From contig CASFCS010000016.1 of assembly GCA_949293245.1 (NCBI GenBank), forward strand, positions 1 to 44,816: 44,816 bases of DNA, written 5' to 3'. The translations under genes and the position numbers were made by a program. The notes under the pieces are model-generated. The model saw only the letters and a list, made by a program, of their open reading frames with translations. It did no database searches and had not been told where the DNA came from. The DNA is from an uncultured bacterium. Its GTDB lineage: Bacteria > Bacillota > Clostridia > Oscillospirales > Oscillospiraceae. This document shows positions 16,323-24,186 of this stretch, piece after piece. Each line of letters opens with the position of its first letter. Positions within the stretch are counted from its first letter, which is position 1.

Positions 16323-16347
16323 GGTATACCTTTCTTTTAGCCTCGGT

Positions 16348-17376
16348 TTACCAGGGCCGCACCCCGCCGGTGAGCTCCCGCACGGCGGACAGGCCCTGGC
16401 GGGCGGCGATGTCCCGCAGGCCGTCCCGCACGGTCAGGGGGGCGAAGGGGTCGGCGAACATGGCGGTGCCCACCGCCACGGCGGAGGCCCCCGCCAGCAT
16501 GAGCTGGGCGGCGTCCTCTCCCTTGGCCACGCCCCCCATGCCCAGAATGGGCACCTTCACGCACTGGGCCACCTCCCACACCATCCGCACCGCCACAGGC
16601 AGCACGGCGGGGCCGGACAGGCCGCCGGTGTTCATCTTCAAAACGGGCCGGCGGGTATTCACGTCGATGCGCATGCCCCGGATGGTATTGATGAGGGAGA
16701 GGGCGTCCGCCCCCGCCTCCTCCACCGCCCGGGCAATTTCAGTGATGTCGGTGACGTTGGGCGAGAGCTTCACCATCACGGGCACCTTGCCCGCGTGGGC
16801 CTTGGCCACCTGGGTCACCTCGGCAGCCAGCTCGGGCCGGGTGCCGTAGGCCAGGCCCCCCGCCTTCACGTTGGGGCAGGAGATATTCACCTCGATCATA
16901 TCCACCCCGGCGGCGGAGAGCTTCTCGCACATGATGCCGTACTCCTCGGGGGTGTTGCCCGAGATATTGGCGATGACCTTCACGTCGTACTGCCGCAGGA
17001 AGGGCAGCTCCTGGGCAATGAAGGCGTCCACCCCGGGGTTCTGGAGCCCCACGGAGTTGAGGATGCCCATGGGGGTCTCGGCGATGCGGGGGGCGGGGTT
17101 GCCCTCCCGCCGGTGGAGGGTGAGCCCCTTGGCGCAGATGCCGCCGATCTCGCTCAGGTCATAGAACTGGCCGTACTCCCGGCCGAAGCCGTAGGTGCCC
17201 GAGGCCACGCAGACGGGGTTTTTCATGGTCATCCCCGCCAGGGTGACCGACATGTCCACCTCAGGCAGCCGCTCCTGGGGAGCGGCGGGGCGCACGGAGG
17301 GATGGGGCCTCTCGGGGGGCGGATTTTCACCGCAGTCCACCGCCTCGGGGAGATAAACAAACTTTTTCTCAGGCAT
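16348..17376 (-). CDS. pyrD: Dihydroorotate dehydrogenase, class 1B catalytic subunit
   Basis: Oxidises dihydroorotate to orotate with FMN; in class 1B the electrons pass to NAD+ through PyrK. Motifs: NPVCVASGTYGFG, NSVGLQNPG, the active-site NISCPNVKAGG with its Cys, GGLSGPAVLP and GMGGVAKGEDAAQLMLAGA. The protein has an odd N-terminal extension of about 41 residues rich in Pro and charge before MSVTLAGM, where the family usually begins. GGAGGTG is well spaced before the ATG at 17376, while GAGG also sits before the internal ATG at 17253, so both starts are possible. The gene overlaps pyrK by 8 bases, as expected for a complex made from one mRNA. Confidence 0.95.
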   Translation of the reverse strand: MPEKKFVYLPEAVDCGENPPPERPHPSVRPAAPQERLPEVDMSVTLAGMTMKNPVCVASGTYGFGREYGQFYDLSEIGGICAKGLTLHRREGNPAPRIAETPMGILNSVGLQNPGVDAFIAQELPFLRQYDVKVIANISGNTPEEYGIMCEKLSAAGVDMIEVNISCPNVKAGGLAYGTRPELAAEVTQVAKAHAGKVPVMVKLSPNVTDITEIARAVEEAGADALSLINTIRGMRIDVNTRRPVLKMNTGGLSGPAVLPVAVRMVWEVAQCVKVPILGMGGVAKGEDAAQLMLAGASAVAVGTAMFADPFAPLTVRDGLRDIAARQGLSAVRELTGGVRPW

Positions 17377-18148
17377 CCCAATTCACCTCCCTGGAGTCAA
17401 AGACAGGGCCGTCCTTGCACACGTGCTTGCGGGAGCCATCGGCCATGTCGCAGGCGCACACCAGGCAGGCCCCCACGCCGCAGCCCATCCGCTCCTCCAT
17501 GGACACCTGGCAGGGGATGCCCAGCTCCTCCGCCGCCCGGGCCACGCTGCGCAGCATGGGCTTGGGGCCGCAGGCCAATACGGCGTCGTAGTTTTTCTCC
17601 TCGCTCAGCTCCTGGCGGACCAGGGCGTCCACAAAGCCGTGGTGGCCCAGGGAGCCGTCGTCCGTGGCGATGAGCACCTTGGCGCACTCATCGGCGAAGC
17701 AGTTTTGCAGAATCACCTTGTCCGCCGACCGGCCGCCCAGAACGGCGGTGGAGCGGCCATAGGTGTACTGGGCGCAGCCCCGCATGGGGGGGATGCCGAT
17801 GCCGCCCCCCACCAGGAGATACCGGCCCTCCGGCTTCATGGTAAAGCCGTTGCCCAGCAGGCCCAGCACATCCACGCTGTAGCCCACGGGGCGGTTGGCA
17901 AGCCACTCGGTCCCCTCGCCCCGCACCTCAAAGACGATGGCCAGAGTGTCCTCGGGCTCATCCTCCATGCAGGAGCACACGGAGATGGGCCGGCGCAGCA
18001 GCAATCCGTCGCCGCACTTCACGTGGACGAACTGGCCCGGCCCCTTCCAGGAGGTGCGCACCATGTCGCCCACCTCCAGCACCATATACACCGCGTCGTG
18101 GTTGAGCCACGTCTTGGATACAATTTTACACTTGCGCTCTACTTTCAT
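17369..18148 (-). CDS. pyrK: Dihydroorotate dehydrogenase electron-transfer subunit
   Basis: 259 residues with FAD and [2Fe-2S] domains that pass electrons from PyrD to NAD+. The FAD-binding RRPISVCS, the NAD-domain LLVGGGIGIPPM and the iron-sulfur cluster cysteines (CGVGACLVCAC, then HVCKDGPVF) are all visible. Starts with ATG after GGGGGAGAG and overlaps pyrD by 8 bases. Confidence 0.95.
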   Translation of the reverse strand: MKVERKCKIVSKTWLNHDAVYMVLEVGDMVRTSWKGPGQFVHVKCGDGLLLRRPISVCSCMEDEPEDTLAIVFEVRGEGTEWLANRPVGYSVDVLGLLGNGFTMKPEGRYLLVGGGIGIPPMRGCAQYTYGRSTAVLGGRSADKVILQNCFADECAKVLIATDDGSLGHHGFVDALVRQELSEEKNYDAVLACGPKPMLRSVARAAEELGIPCQVSMEERMGCGVGACLVCACDMADGSRKHVCKDGPVFDSREVNWDA

Positions 18149-18168
18149 CCGCTCTCTCCCCCGCTGCC

Positions 18169-19095
18169 TTACTCGATGGTGATATAGCGGCAGATGTCAT
18201 CCCGCATGGCGATGGCCGCATTGCGGGCAGCCTCCTGGAAGTCGTGGCCGTCCCCGCCGGTCTTCTGCCAGGCGCACATAATGCCCCGGGAGGAGTTGAC
18301 GATGGCCCCACGGCCCTTGTCCTGGAAGGCATACTGCACGTCCTCGGCGGTGCCCCCCTGGGCGCCATACCCGGGCACCAGCAGGAAGGTGTGGGGCATA
18401 CGGGCGCGGATCTCCCGCAGCTCCTGGGGGTGGGTGGCCCCGGTGACGCCGCCGGCCATGGTGTAGCCGTACTTGCCCTGGGTGCCCGCCCCCCACTTCT
18501 CCAGCAGGTCGGACATGACGCCGTACACCGTGTCCCCCTCCCCGGCGGGGATGTTCTGCAGCTCGCCGGAGCCGGGGTTGGAGGTCTTGACCAGCACAAA
18601 GACGCACTTGTCCTCCCCCTTGGCGGCCTTCAGGAAGGGGTTGATGGAGTCGGCGCCCATATAGCCGTTGAGGGTGACGCAGTCGGCGTCAAAGGTCTTG
18701 AAGGCCTGCCCCTCGATGGAGGCGGCGGAGAGCCACCCCTCGGCGTAGGCCGACGCGGTGGAGCCGATGTCCCCCCGCTTGATGTCGGCGATGACGAACA
18801 GCCCCTTGCTCTTGGCGTAGGCGATGGTGCGCTCCAGCATCTCCATGCCCCGCCAGCCCAGGTTCTCGTAGTAGGCGCTCTGGGGCTTTACCGCCGGGAC
18901 GATGTCGCACAGCGCGTCGATGAGGCCCACGTTGAACTGCCAGATGGCCTCGCAGGCCCCCTGAAGGCCCACCCCGTGCTGGGCGTAGGCCGCGTCCCGG
19001 ATATACTGGGGGACATACTCGATGCGAGCGTCCAGCCCGGCCACGGTGGGATTCTTCTTGGCGATAATGGCCTCTTGCAGATGATCGAAGGACAT
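18169..19095 (-). CDS. pyrF: Orotidine-5'-phosphate decarboxylase (type 2)
   Basis: Converts OMP to UMP, the last step of de novo pyrimidine synthesis. The catalytic motif FVIADIKRGDIGSTA is present, as are VTLNGYMGADSINPF and VPGYGAQGG. The 308-residue length with inserts is typical of the longer type 2 enzymes. AAAGGAG lies 9 bases before the ATG. Located between pyrC and pyrK. Confidence 0.95.
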   Translation of the reverse strand: MSFDHLQEAIIAKKNPTVAGLDARIEYVPQYIRDAAYAQHGVGLQGACEAIWQFNVGLIDALCDIVPAVKPQSAYYENLGWRGMEMLERTIAYAKSKGLFVIADIKRGDIGSTASAYAEGWLSAASIEGQAFKTFDADCVTLNGYMGADSINPFLKAAKGEDKCVFVLVKTSNPGSGELQNIPAGEGDTVYGVMSDLLEKWGAGTQGKYGYTMAGGVTGATHPQELREIRARMPHTFLLVPGYGAQGGTAEDVQYAFQDKGRGAIVNSSRGIMCAWQKTGGDGHDFQEAARNAAIAMRDDICRYITIE

Positions 19096-19121
19096 AACAC
19101 ACGTCTCCTTTGTCTTGTTTC

Positions 19122-20402
19122 TTACTTTTTATCCTGGTAGATGATCTCTCCACCCACGATGGTGTACTTGACCCGGCCCTTGAGCTCACGCCTGGCGAAG
19201 GGGGTGTTGCGGGCCTTGGAGGCAAACTCCTCCGGGTCCACCACCCAGGTCTCCTCCGGGTCGAAAATGGTGATGTCCGCGTCCGCCCCCAGGGCCAGAC
19301 GGCCCTTGAGCACCCGCAGGATGCAGGCGGGGTTGATGGTCATCTTCCGCAGGATGTCCGACAGGGACAGCTTCCCCGTGTGGTACAATGCCGTCAGGGT
19401 GACGCCCAGGCTGGTCTCCAGCCCCACCATGCCGCTGGGGGCCTGGTCCAGGGGGCGTGCCTTCTCCTCAGCAGCGTGGGGGGCGTGGTCGGTGGCGATG
19501 ACGTCGATGGTGCCGTCCTGGAGCCCCTGGATGATGCCCTCCACGTCAGCCGGCGTGCGCAGGGGCGGGTTTACCCGGGCCATGGTGCCCTGCTGGAGCA
19601 CCTCGTCCTCGGTGAGGGTGAAATACTGGGGGCAGGTCTCGCAGGTGATGGCCACCCCCCGCTTTTTGAACTGGCGGATGATGTCCACCGATCTGGCGGT
19701 GGACACGTGGCAGATGTGCACCGCCGCGCCGGTCTCCTCCGCCAGCATGGCGTCCCGCATGACCATCAGCTCCTCGGCGATGGCGGGCCGGCCGGGCAGC
19801 TGGAGCCGCCGGGACACGTGGCCCTCGTTCACCGCGTAGTTCTTCACCATGGTCTCGTCCTCACAGTGGCTGAACACGGTCATGTGGAGCTGGTTGGCGG
19901 TGATGAGGGCGTCCCGCATCAGGTTGGCGCTCTGCACCGGCACCCCGTCGTCCGACACCGCCACCGCGCCGGCGGAGCGCAGGGCGGCGAAGTCGGTGAG
20001 CTCCTCCCCCTTCTCGCCCCGGGACACCGCCCCGATGGGCAGCACCCGCACGCCGCAGGCCTCCCCGGCGCGCTGGAGGATGTAGCGCACCTGCTCCGGG
20101 GAGTCGATGGTGGGCTTGGTATTGGGCATACAGGCAATGGCCGTCACGCCCCCCCGGGCCGCCGCCGCGCAGCCGCTGGCGATGTCCTCTTTATATTCAA
20201 ATCCGGGCTCCCGCAGGTGGACGTGCATGTCCACCAGTCCCGCGGAAACCACCATGCCCTCCGCGTCCAGCACCTGGGCGTCCTGCTCCTGGAGGTCCGT
20301 GCCAATGACAGAGATTTTTCCATTTTCAATCAAAATATCCATCACGCCGCCGATTCCGCCCACGGGGTCCACCAGCCGGCCGCGCCGTATAAGCAGCTTC
20401 AC
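19122..20402 (-). CDS. pyrC: Dihydroorotase
   Basis: Zinc enzyme that cyclises carbamoyl aspartate to dihydroorotate. Metal-binding DMHVHLREPG, the CMPNTKPTID region, ICHVSTARS, and ATDHAPH near the C-terminus are all present. I chose the GTG at 20402 as start: AAAGGA lies about 11 bases upstream and the protein then begins VKLLIRRGRLVDP, as in relatives, giving 426 residues. An ATG four codons earlier (20414) abuts the ribosome site with no spacing. First gene of the leftward pyr operon, from the promoter at 20517-20545. Confidence 0.94.
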   Translation of the reverse strand: MKLLIRRGRLVDPVGGIGGVMDILIENGKISVIGTDLQEQDAQVLDAEGMVVSAGLVDMHVHLREPGFEYKEDIASGCAAAARGGVTAIACMPNTKPTIDSPEQVRYILQRAGEACGVRVLPIGAVSRGEKGEELTDFAALRSAGAVAVSDDGVPVQSANLMRDALITANQLHMTVFSHCEDETMVKNYAVNEGHVSRRLQLPGRPAIAEELMVMRDAMLAEETGAAVHICHVSTARSVDIIRQFKKRGVAITCETCPQYFTLTEDEVLQQGTMARVNPPLRTPADVEGIIQGLQDGTIDVIATDHAPHAAEEKARPLDQAPSGMVGLETSLGVTLTALYHTGKLSLSDILRKMTINPACILRVLKGRLALGADADITIFDPEETWVVDPEEFASKARNTPFARRELKGRVKYTIVGGEIIYQDKK

Positions 20403-20516
20403 ACTGTTCCACATCCTTTCCGGCGTGTCGTCCACGCCAAGTTTGCCCTTTCTGGCCGGAGGTCCTGGCCTCCGCTCCGGGAGAAGCGGACCTGCGGCCC
20501 CACTTCTGCCGATTTT

Positions 20517-20545
20517 ATTATACTGAACGGCGCATGTTTCCGCAA
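20517..20545 (-). promoter_or_regulatory. Promoter of the pyrC-F-K-D operon
   Basis: Minus strand: TTGCGG (20540-20545), 17-base spacer, TATAAT (20517-20522). The leader of about 105 bases contains the hairpin TCCGCT-AGCGGA and a CCAGAAAGG segment that faintly resembles PyrR-binding loops (CCAGAGAGG). There is no T-run terminator in it, so PyrR attenuation is not supported. Confidence 0.85.
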
Positions 20546-20643
20546 TGCATTTTTCCGGGAAATCGGAGATACTAACAGGGCCGGGACGGCGCGCCTTTTC
20601 CGCCGGCCCGTCCACCCGAAATCACCTTCAGGAGGTACGCGCT

Positions 20644-20811
20644 ATGACCCAGCCCAAAAATCTGCTGCCCGCCCTGGGCCTCGGCATGGTGGCCGGGGCC
20701 ACCCTCACCATGATGCTCAAGCCCAAAAAGCCCGCCAAGCACGCCGCCGGCAAGGCCATCAAGGCCGTGGGCGAGGTGGTGGAGAACATCAGCGAGGCCA
20801 TGCACATGTAA
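20644..20811 (+). CDS. Small single-helix membrane protein, 55 residues
   Basis: Starts at the ATG 8 bases after AGGAGGT. Hydrophobic helix LLPALGLGMVAGATLTMML (about residues 7-25), then a lysine-rich amphipathic stretch (KPKKPAKHAAGKAIKAVGEVV) and a tail ending in HMM-like Met/His residues. The size and layout recall YtxH-like small membrane proteins, but no family is firmly recognised. It is followed by two hairpins, the second a clear terminator. Confidence 0.75.
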   Translation: MTQPKNLLPALGLGMVAGATLTMMLKPKKPAKHAAGKAIKAVGEVVENISEAMHM

Positions 20812-20863
20812 GGTCTCTCTCGGAGAGACCGCCGGTCCCCGCTGCGCAAGTCAGGAGACCATG

Positions 20864-20893
20864 AAAAACGGCCGCCTCAAGGCGGCCGTTTTT
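20864..20893. terminator. Bidirectional terminator between the small protein gene and proC
   Basis: AAAAACGGCCGCC stem, TCAA loop, perfect complement ending in TTTTT; A- and T-tracts on both sides allow use from either strand. A smaller hairpin GGTCTCTC/GGAGAGACC precedes it at 20812-20830. Confidence 0.9.
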
Positions 20894-20913
20894 CATGGTG
20901 TGCCCGCCGGGGT

Positions 20914-21723
20914 TCAGCCCCCCAGGCGGCAGTTTTTCTCGTAGGCAGCCTTCACCGCCGCGGCGGCGGCGGCCCGGAAGGCCCGGTCCTCCAGGGCGGC
21001 CACGCCGGCGATGGTGGTGCCCCCGGGGGAGCACACCGCGTCCTTGAGCTGCCCGGGATGCTGGCCGCTCTCCAGCACCATAGCTGCCGCCCCCAGCACC
21101 GTCTGGGCGGCGTACCGCTGGGCCTTCTCCCGGGAGAGGCCGGTCTCCACGGCGCCGTCGGCCAGGGCCTCAATAAAGAGGTAGACAAAGGCGGGGCCGC
21201 AGCCCGAGAGGGCGGAGCCCATGTCCAGCTCCTTCTCCGTGACGGGCTCCACGCTGCCGCAGGGTGTGAGCAGGGCGGTGAGGGCCCCTTTCTGCTCCTC
21301 CGTCACCCCCCGGCCCCAGGCGGTGAGGATGACCCCCCTGCCGATGGCGGCGGGGGTGTTGGGCATGAGGCGCACCAGGGGGTTGGCGCACCCGGGGAGC
21401 ATGGCGGAGAGCTTGTCCAGGGTGACCCCGGCGGCGATGGATACCACCAGGGCCTCCGGCCGGTCGGCCAGGATGTCCCGGATGGAGGCCGCCGTCTCGG
21501 CCAGGACCTGGGGCTTGACGCACAGCATGACGATGCCGCACTCCCGGGCCACCTGGGCCGCATCCTCCGCCACGGCGCAGCCGGTGGCCTCAGACAGGGC
21601 CCGGGTCTTGTCCACCATCATGTCGGCGATGAGCACCTTTGCCGGGTCCGCCGCGGCGCACACCCCCCGGATGAGGGCGCCGCCCATGTTGCCCGCGCCG
21701 ATAAAACCAATGGTATACTGCAT
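20914..21723 (-). CDS. proC: Pyrroline-5-carboxylate reductase
   Basis: Last step of proline synthesis, NAD(P)H-dependent reduction of pyrroline-5-carboxylate. N-terminal Rossmann motif IGFIGAGNMGGALIRG, the VRLMPNTPAAIG segment and the C-terminal signature region DAVCSPGGTTIAGVAALE are all present in a normal 269-residue protein. AAGGAG precedes the ATG. Stand-alone gene with its own promoter, divergent from the hydroxyacid dehydrogenase. Confidence 0.96.
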   Translation of the reverse strand: MQYTIGFIGAGNMGGALIRGVCAAADPAKVLIADMMVDKTRALSEATGCAVAEDAAQVARECGIVMLCVKPQVLAETAASIRDILADRPEALVVSIAAGVTLDKLSAMLPGCANPLVRLMPNTPAAIGRGVILTAWGRGVTEEQKGALTALLTPCGSVEPVTEKELDMGSALSGCGPAFVYLFIEALADGAVETGLSREKAQRYAAQTVLGAAAMVLESGQHPGQLKDAVCSPGGTTIAGVAALEDRAFRAAAAAAVKAAYEKNCRLGG

Positions 21724-21756
21724 GGTGATCCGCTCCTTACGGTTTCAGATGGCCCC

Positions 21757-21785
21757 ATTGTACCACCTGCCCCCTCCCTTTTCAA
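21757..21785 (-). promoter_or_regulatory. Promoter of proC
   Basis: Minus strand: TTGAAA (21780-21785), 17-base spacer, TACAAT (21757-21762). Confidence 0.82.
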
Positions 21786-21798
21786 GCGGGCGGCCTGC

Positions 21799-21827
21799 TT
21801 TACAGCCCTCCCCCGCTCTGGTATAAT
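21799..21827 (+). promoter_or_regulatory. Promoter of the hydroxyacid dehydrogenase-yaaA-bcp operon
   Basis: TTTACA (21799-21804), 17-base spacer, TATAAT (21822-21827). Back-to-back with the proC promoter, only 13 bases between the two -35 boxes. Confidence 0.87.
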
Positions 21828-21878
21828 AGGGCATTACATAATAAAAGCAAGTCCGCTTGCCCCAGGAGGTCTGACACC

Positions 21879-22868
21879 ATGAAAGTTTTGATCGTGGGCG
21901 ATCCCGCCCGCTATGAGAAGTTTGATCCCCACCTGCCCTGCCGGGACCAGGTCCAGTGTATCTTCTGCCCCCGGGGGTCGGACAACGCCGCCCTGCTCTC
22001 CGCCGGCGCAGACGCCCAGGCCCTGCTGCTGGACGCCATCAGCCCCGCCGACGCCGCCCTCATCGCCGCCATGCCCAATCTGAAGCTCATCCACTCCGAG
22101 GGGGTGGCCTACAACAAGATCGACCTGGAGGCCGCCCGGGCCCGGGGGATCTACGTGTGCAACAACCCCGGCTCCAACGCCGCCGCCGTGGCCGAGCAGA
22201 GCGTGATGCTCATGCTCTGCCTGCTGCGCCGGGCTGTGGCGGGCCACGCCGCCGTCATCGCCGGGGAGCAGATCGTGTTCAAGGAGACCAACATGGCCGC
22301 CGGCATCCACGAGCTGGGCAGCATGACCGTGGGGCTGGTGGGCTTCGGCAACATCGCCCGGGCCACCGCCAGACTGCTCCGGGCCTTCGGCTGCCGGGTG
22401 TACTACTACAACCGCACCCGCCGCTCCCCCGAAGAGGAGGCGGAGTACGCCGTGGAGTGGCTGCCCCTGGAGGAGCTGTGCGCCGTGTGCGACATCGTCA
22501 GCCTCCATCTGGCGGTGACGGCCGAGACGGCGGGGCTGGTGGACCGGGACTTCCTGGCCCGGATGAAGCCCACCGCCCTCCTCATCAACACCGCCCGGGG
22601 GGACCTGGTGGACAATCTGGCTCTGCGGGAGGCCCTCATAAGCGGCGCCATCGCCGGGGCGGGGCTGGACACCATCCACCCCGAGCCCAACACCCCGGAC
22701 AACCCCCTCATCGACCTGCCCCCCCAGGTGCAGGACAAGGTGGTCTACTCCCCCCACATCGGCGGAGTGACCATCGAGTTCTTCCTGCGGGCCCACCGGC
22801 ACATGTGGACCAACGTGGGGCGGCTGCTGGCGGGAGAGCGGCCCGACTGCGTGGTCAACGGGGTGTGA
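21879..22868 (+). CDS. D-2-hydroxyacid dehydrogenase (SerA-like)
   Basis: 329 residues. NAD-binding Rossmann motif VGLVGFGNIARA (about residues 147-158), catalytic Arg in NTARGDLVD, Glu in HPEPN and His in SPHIGG are all in place. This is the D-3-phosphoglycerate dehydrogenase/hydroxyacid dehydrogenase superfamily. The protein lacks the C-terminal ACT domain of many SerA proteins, so the substrate is open; a role in serine synthesis is possible but not shown. CAGGAGG precedes the ATG. Likely co-transcribed with yaaA and bcp. Confidence 0.88.
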   Translation: MKVLIVGDPARYEKFDPHLPCRDQVQCIFCPRGSDNAALLSAGADAQALLLDAISPADAALIAAMPNLKLIHSEGVAYNKIDLEAARARGIYVCNNPGSNAAAVAEQSVMLMLCLLRRAVAGHAAVIAGEQIVFKETNMAAGIHELGSMTVGLVGFGNIARATARLLRAFGCRVYYYNRTRRSPEEEAEYAVEWLPLEELCAVCDIVSLHLAVTAETAGLVDRDFLARMKPTALLINTARGDLVDNLALREALISGAIAGAGLDTIHPEPNTPDNPLIDLPPQVQDKVVYSPHIGGVTIEFFLRAHRHMWTNVGRLLAGERPDCVVNGV

Positions 22869-22907
22869 CATGGCCCGCGCTGTGACGAGAAGAGAGGGGG
22901 GCGCCCC

Positions 22908-23657
22908 GTGAGGCTTCTCATCTCCCCCGCCAAAAAGATGGTCACCGACCTGGACAGCCTGCCGGTGCGCACCGCCCCCGCCTTTCTGGAGCGGACCGGG
23001 GAGCTTCTCGCCGCCCTGCGCGCCCTCTCCCCCCGGCAGCTCCAGACCCTCTGGAAGTGCAACGACGACATCGCCCGGCTGAATATTGAGCGGCTGGCGG
23101 AGATGGACCTCACATGCCGCCTCACCCCGGCGGTGCTCTCCTACGAGGGCATCCAGTACCGCTACATGGCCCCCGGGGTGCTGGAGGGGGATGCCCTGGA
23201 CTACCTCCAGGAGCACCTGCGCATCCTGTCGGGCTTTTACGGCATGCTCCGCCCCTTTGACGGGGTGACCCCCTACCGCCTGGAGATGGGGGCCAGGCTC
23301 CACACCCCCGGGCGCCGGGACCTGTACCAGTTCTGGGGGGATTCCCTGGCGGCGGCCCTGGCGGAGGAGACGGACACGGTGCTCAACCTGGCCTCCAAGG
23401 AGTACAGCCGGGCGGTGGCCCCCCACCTGCCCCCCTCGGTGCGCTTTGTCACCTGCGTGTTCGGCCAGCGTCGCGGGGACAAGGTGGTGGAGAAGGGCAC
23501 CCTGTGCAAGATGGCCCGGGGGCGCATGGTGCGCTTTCTGGCCCAGCGGGGGGCGGAGGAGCTGGAGGAGGCCGCCGCCTTCCGGGAGCTGGGCTTCCGC
23601 TTTGCCCCCGGCGAGGGGGCGGAGAACGAGATGGTATTCATCAAGGAGGACGATTGA
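22908..23657 (+). CDS. yaaA: YaaA-family peroxide stress protein (UPF0246)
   Basis: 249 residues beginning RLLISPAKKM, the diagnostic YaaA start, with SYEGIQYRYM, FYGMLRPFDGVTPYRLEMG and the C-terminal GRMVRFLAQ. In E. coli YaaA limits intracellular iron and so protects DNA from hydrogen peroxide. GTG start. It is followed one base after its stop by the bcp peroxiredoxin, a good functional match for oxidative stress defence. Confidence 0.93.
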   Translation: MRLLISPAKKMVTDLDSLPVRTAPAFLERTGELLAALRALSPRQLQTLWKCNDDIARLNIERLAEMDLTCRLTPAVLSYEGIQYRYMAPGVLEGDALDYLQEHLRILSGFYGMLRPFDGVTPYRLEMGARLHTPGRRDLYQFWGDSLAAALAEETDTVLNLASKEYSRAVAPHLPPSVRFVTCVFGQRRGDKVVEKGTLCKMARGRMVRFLAQRGAEELEEAAAFRELGFRFAPGEGAENEMVFIKEDD

Positions 23658-23658
23658 T

Positions 23659-24117
23659 ATGCTGGACATCGGCACGCAGGCCCCCGCCTTCACCCTGCCC
23701 GACCAGGACGGAACCCCCGTGTCCCTGTCGGACTTTGCGGGGAAGAAGGTGGTGCTCTATTTCTACCCCAAGGACAACACCCCCGGCTGCACCCGGCAGG
23801 CCTGCGCCTTTGCCGGGGCCTGGCAGGCCTTTGCGGACCTGGGGGCGGTGGTCATCGGCGTGAGCCGGGACTCCGCCGCCTCCCACCGGAAGTTTGCCCA
23901 CAAGCACGCCCTGCCCTTCCTGCTCCTCTCCGACCCGGAGCTCACCGCCATCCAGGCCTACGGCGTGTGGCAGGAGAAGAAGCTCTACGGCAAGGTGTCC
24001 ATGGGCGTGGTGCGCACCACCTACGTCATCGACGAGGCGGGGATCATCCAGTGGGCCAAGGAGAAGGTAAAGCCCGACACCAACCCCCAGGAGGTGCTGA
24101 AGTTCCTGAAGGGCTGA
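23659..24117 (+). CDS. bcp: Thiol peroxidase, Bcp/PrxQ-type peroxiredoxin
   Basis: 152 residues. Peroxidatic Cys44 in YPKDNTPGCTRQAC and resolving Cys49 five residues on, the PrxQ pattern. It reduces hydrogen and organic peroxides using thioredoxin. The start codon lies one base after the yaaA stop, with AGGAGG (23644-23649) inside the end of yaaA, so the two are coupled. The open frame extends upstream within yaaA but is not used. Confidence 0.95.
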   Translation: MLDIGTQAPAFTLPDQDGTPVSLSDFAGKKVVLYFYPKDNTPGCTRQACAFAGAWQAFADLGAVVIGVSRDSAASHRKFAHKHALPFLLLSDPELTAIQAYGVWQEKKLYGKVSMGVVRTTYVIDEAGIIQWAKEKVKPDTNPQEVLKFLKG

Positions 24118-24141
24118 TGCCCACTCCCCTCATAATGGCAG

Positions 24142-24181
24142 GCGCCCCGGAGAAGAGAGCTCTTCTCCGGGGCGCTGTTTT
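24142..24181 (+). terminator. Terminator after bcp
   Basis: Long stem GCGCCCCGGAGAAGAG with its complement around AGCT, followed by TGTTTTG. Confidence 0.82.
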
Positions 24182-24186
24182 GTGCC

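Noticed and set aside
20402-20516. PyrR attenuator upstream of pyrC
   Set aside because: Only a faint CCAGAAAGG likeness; no terminator T-run in the leader.
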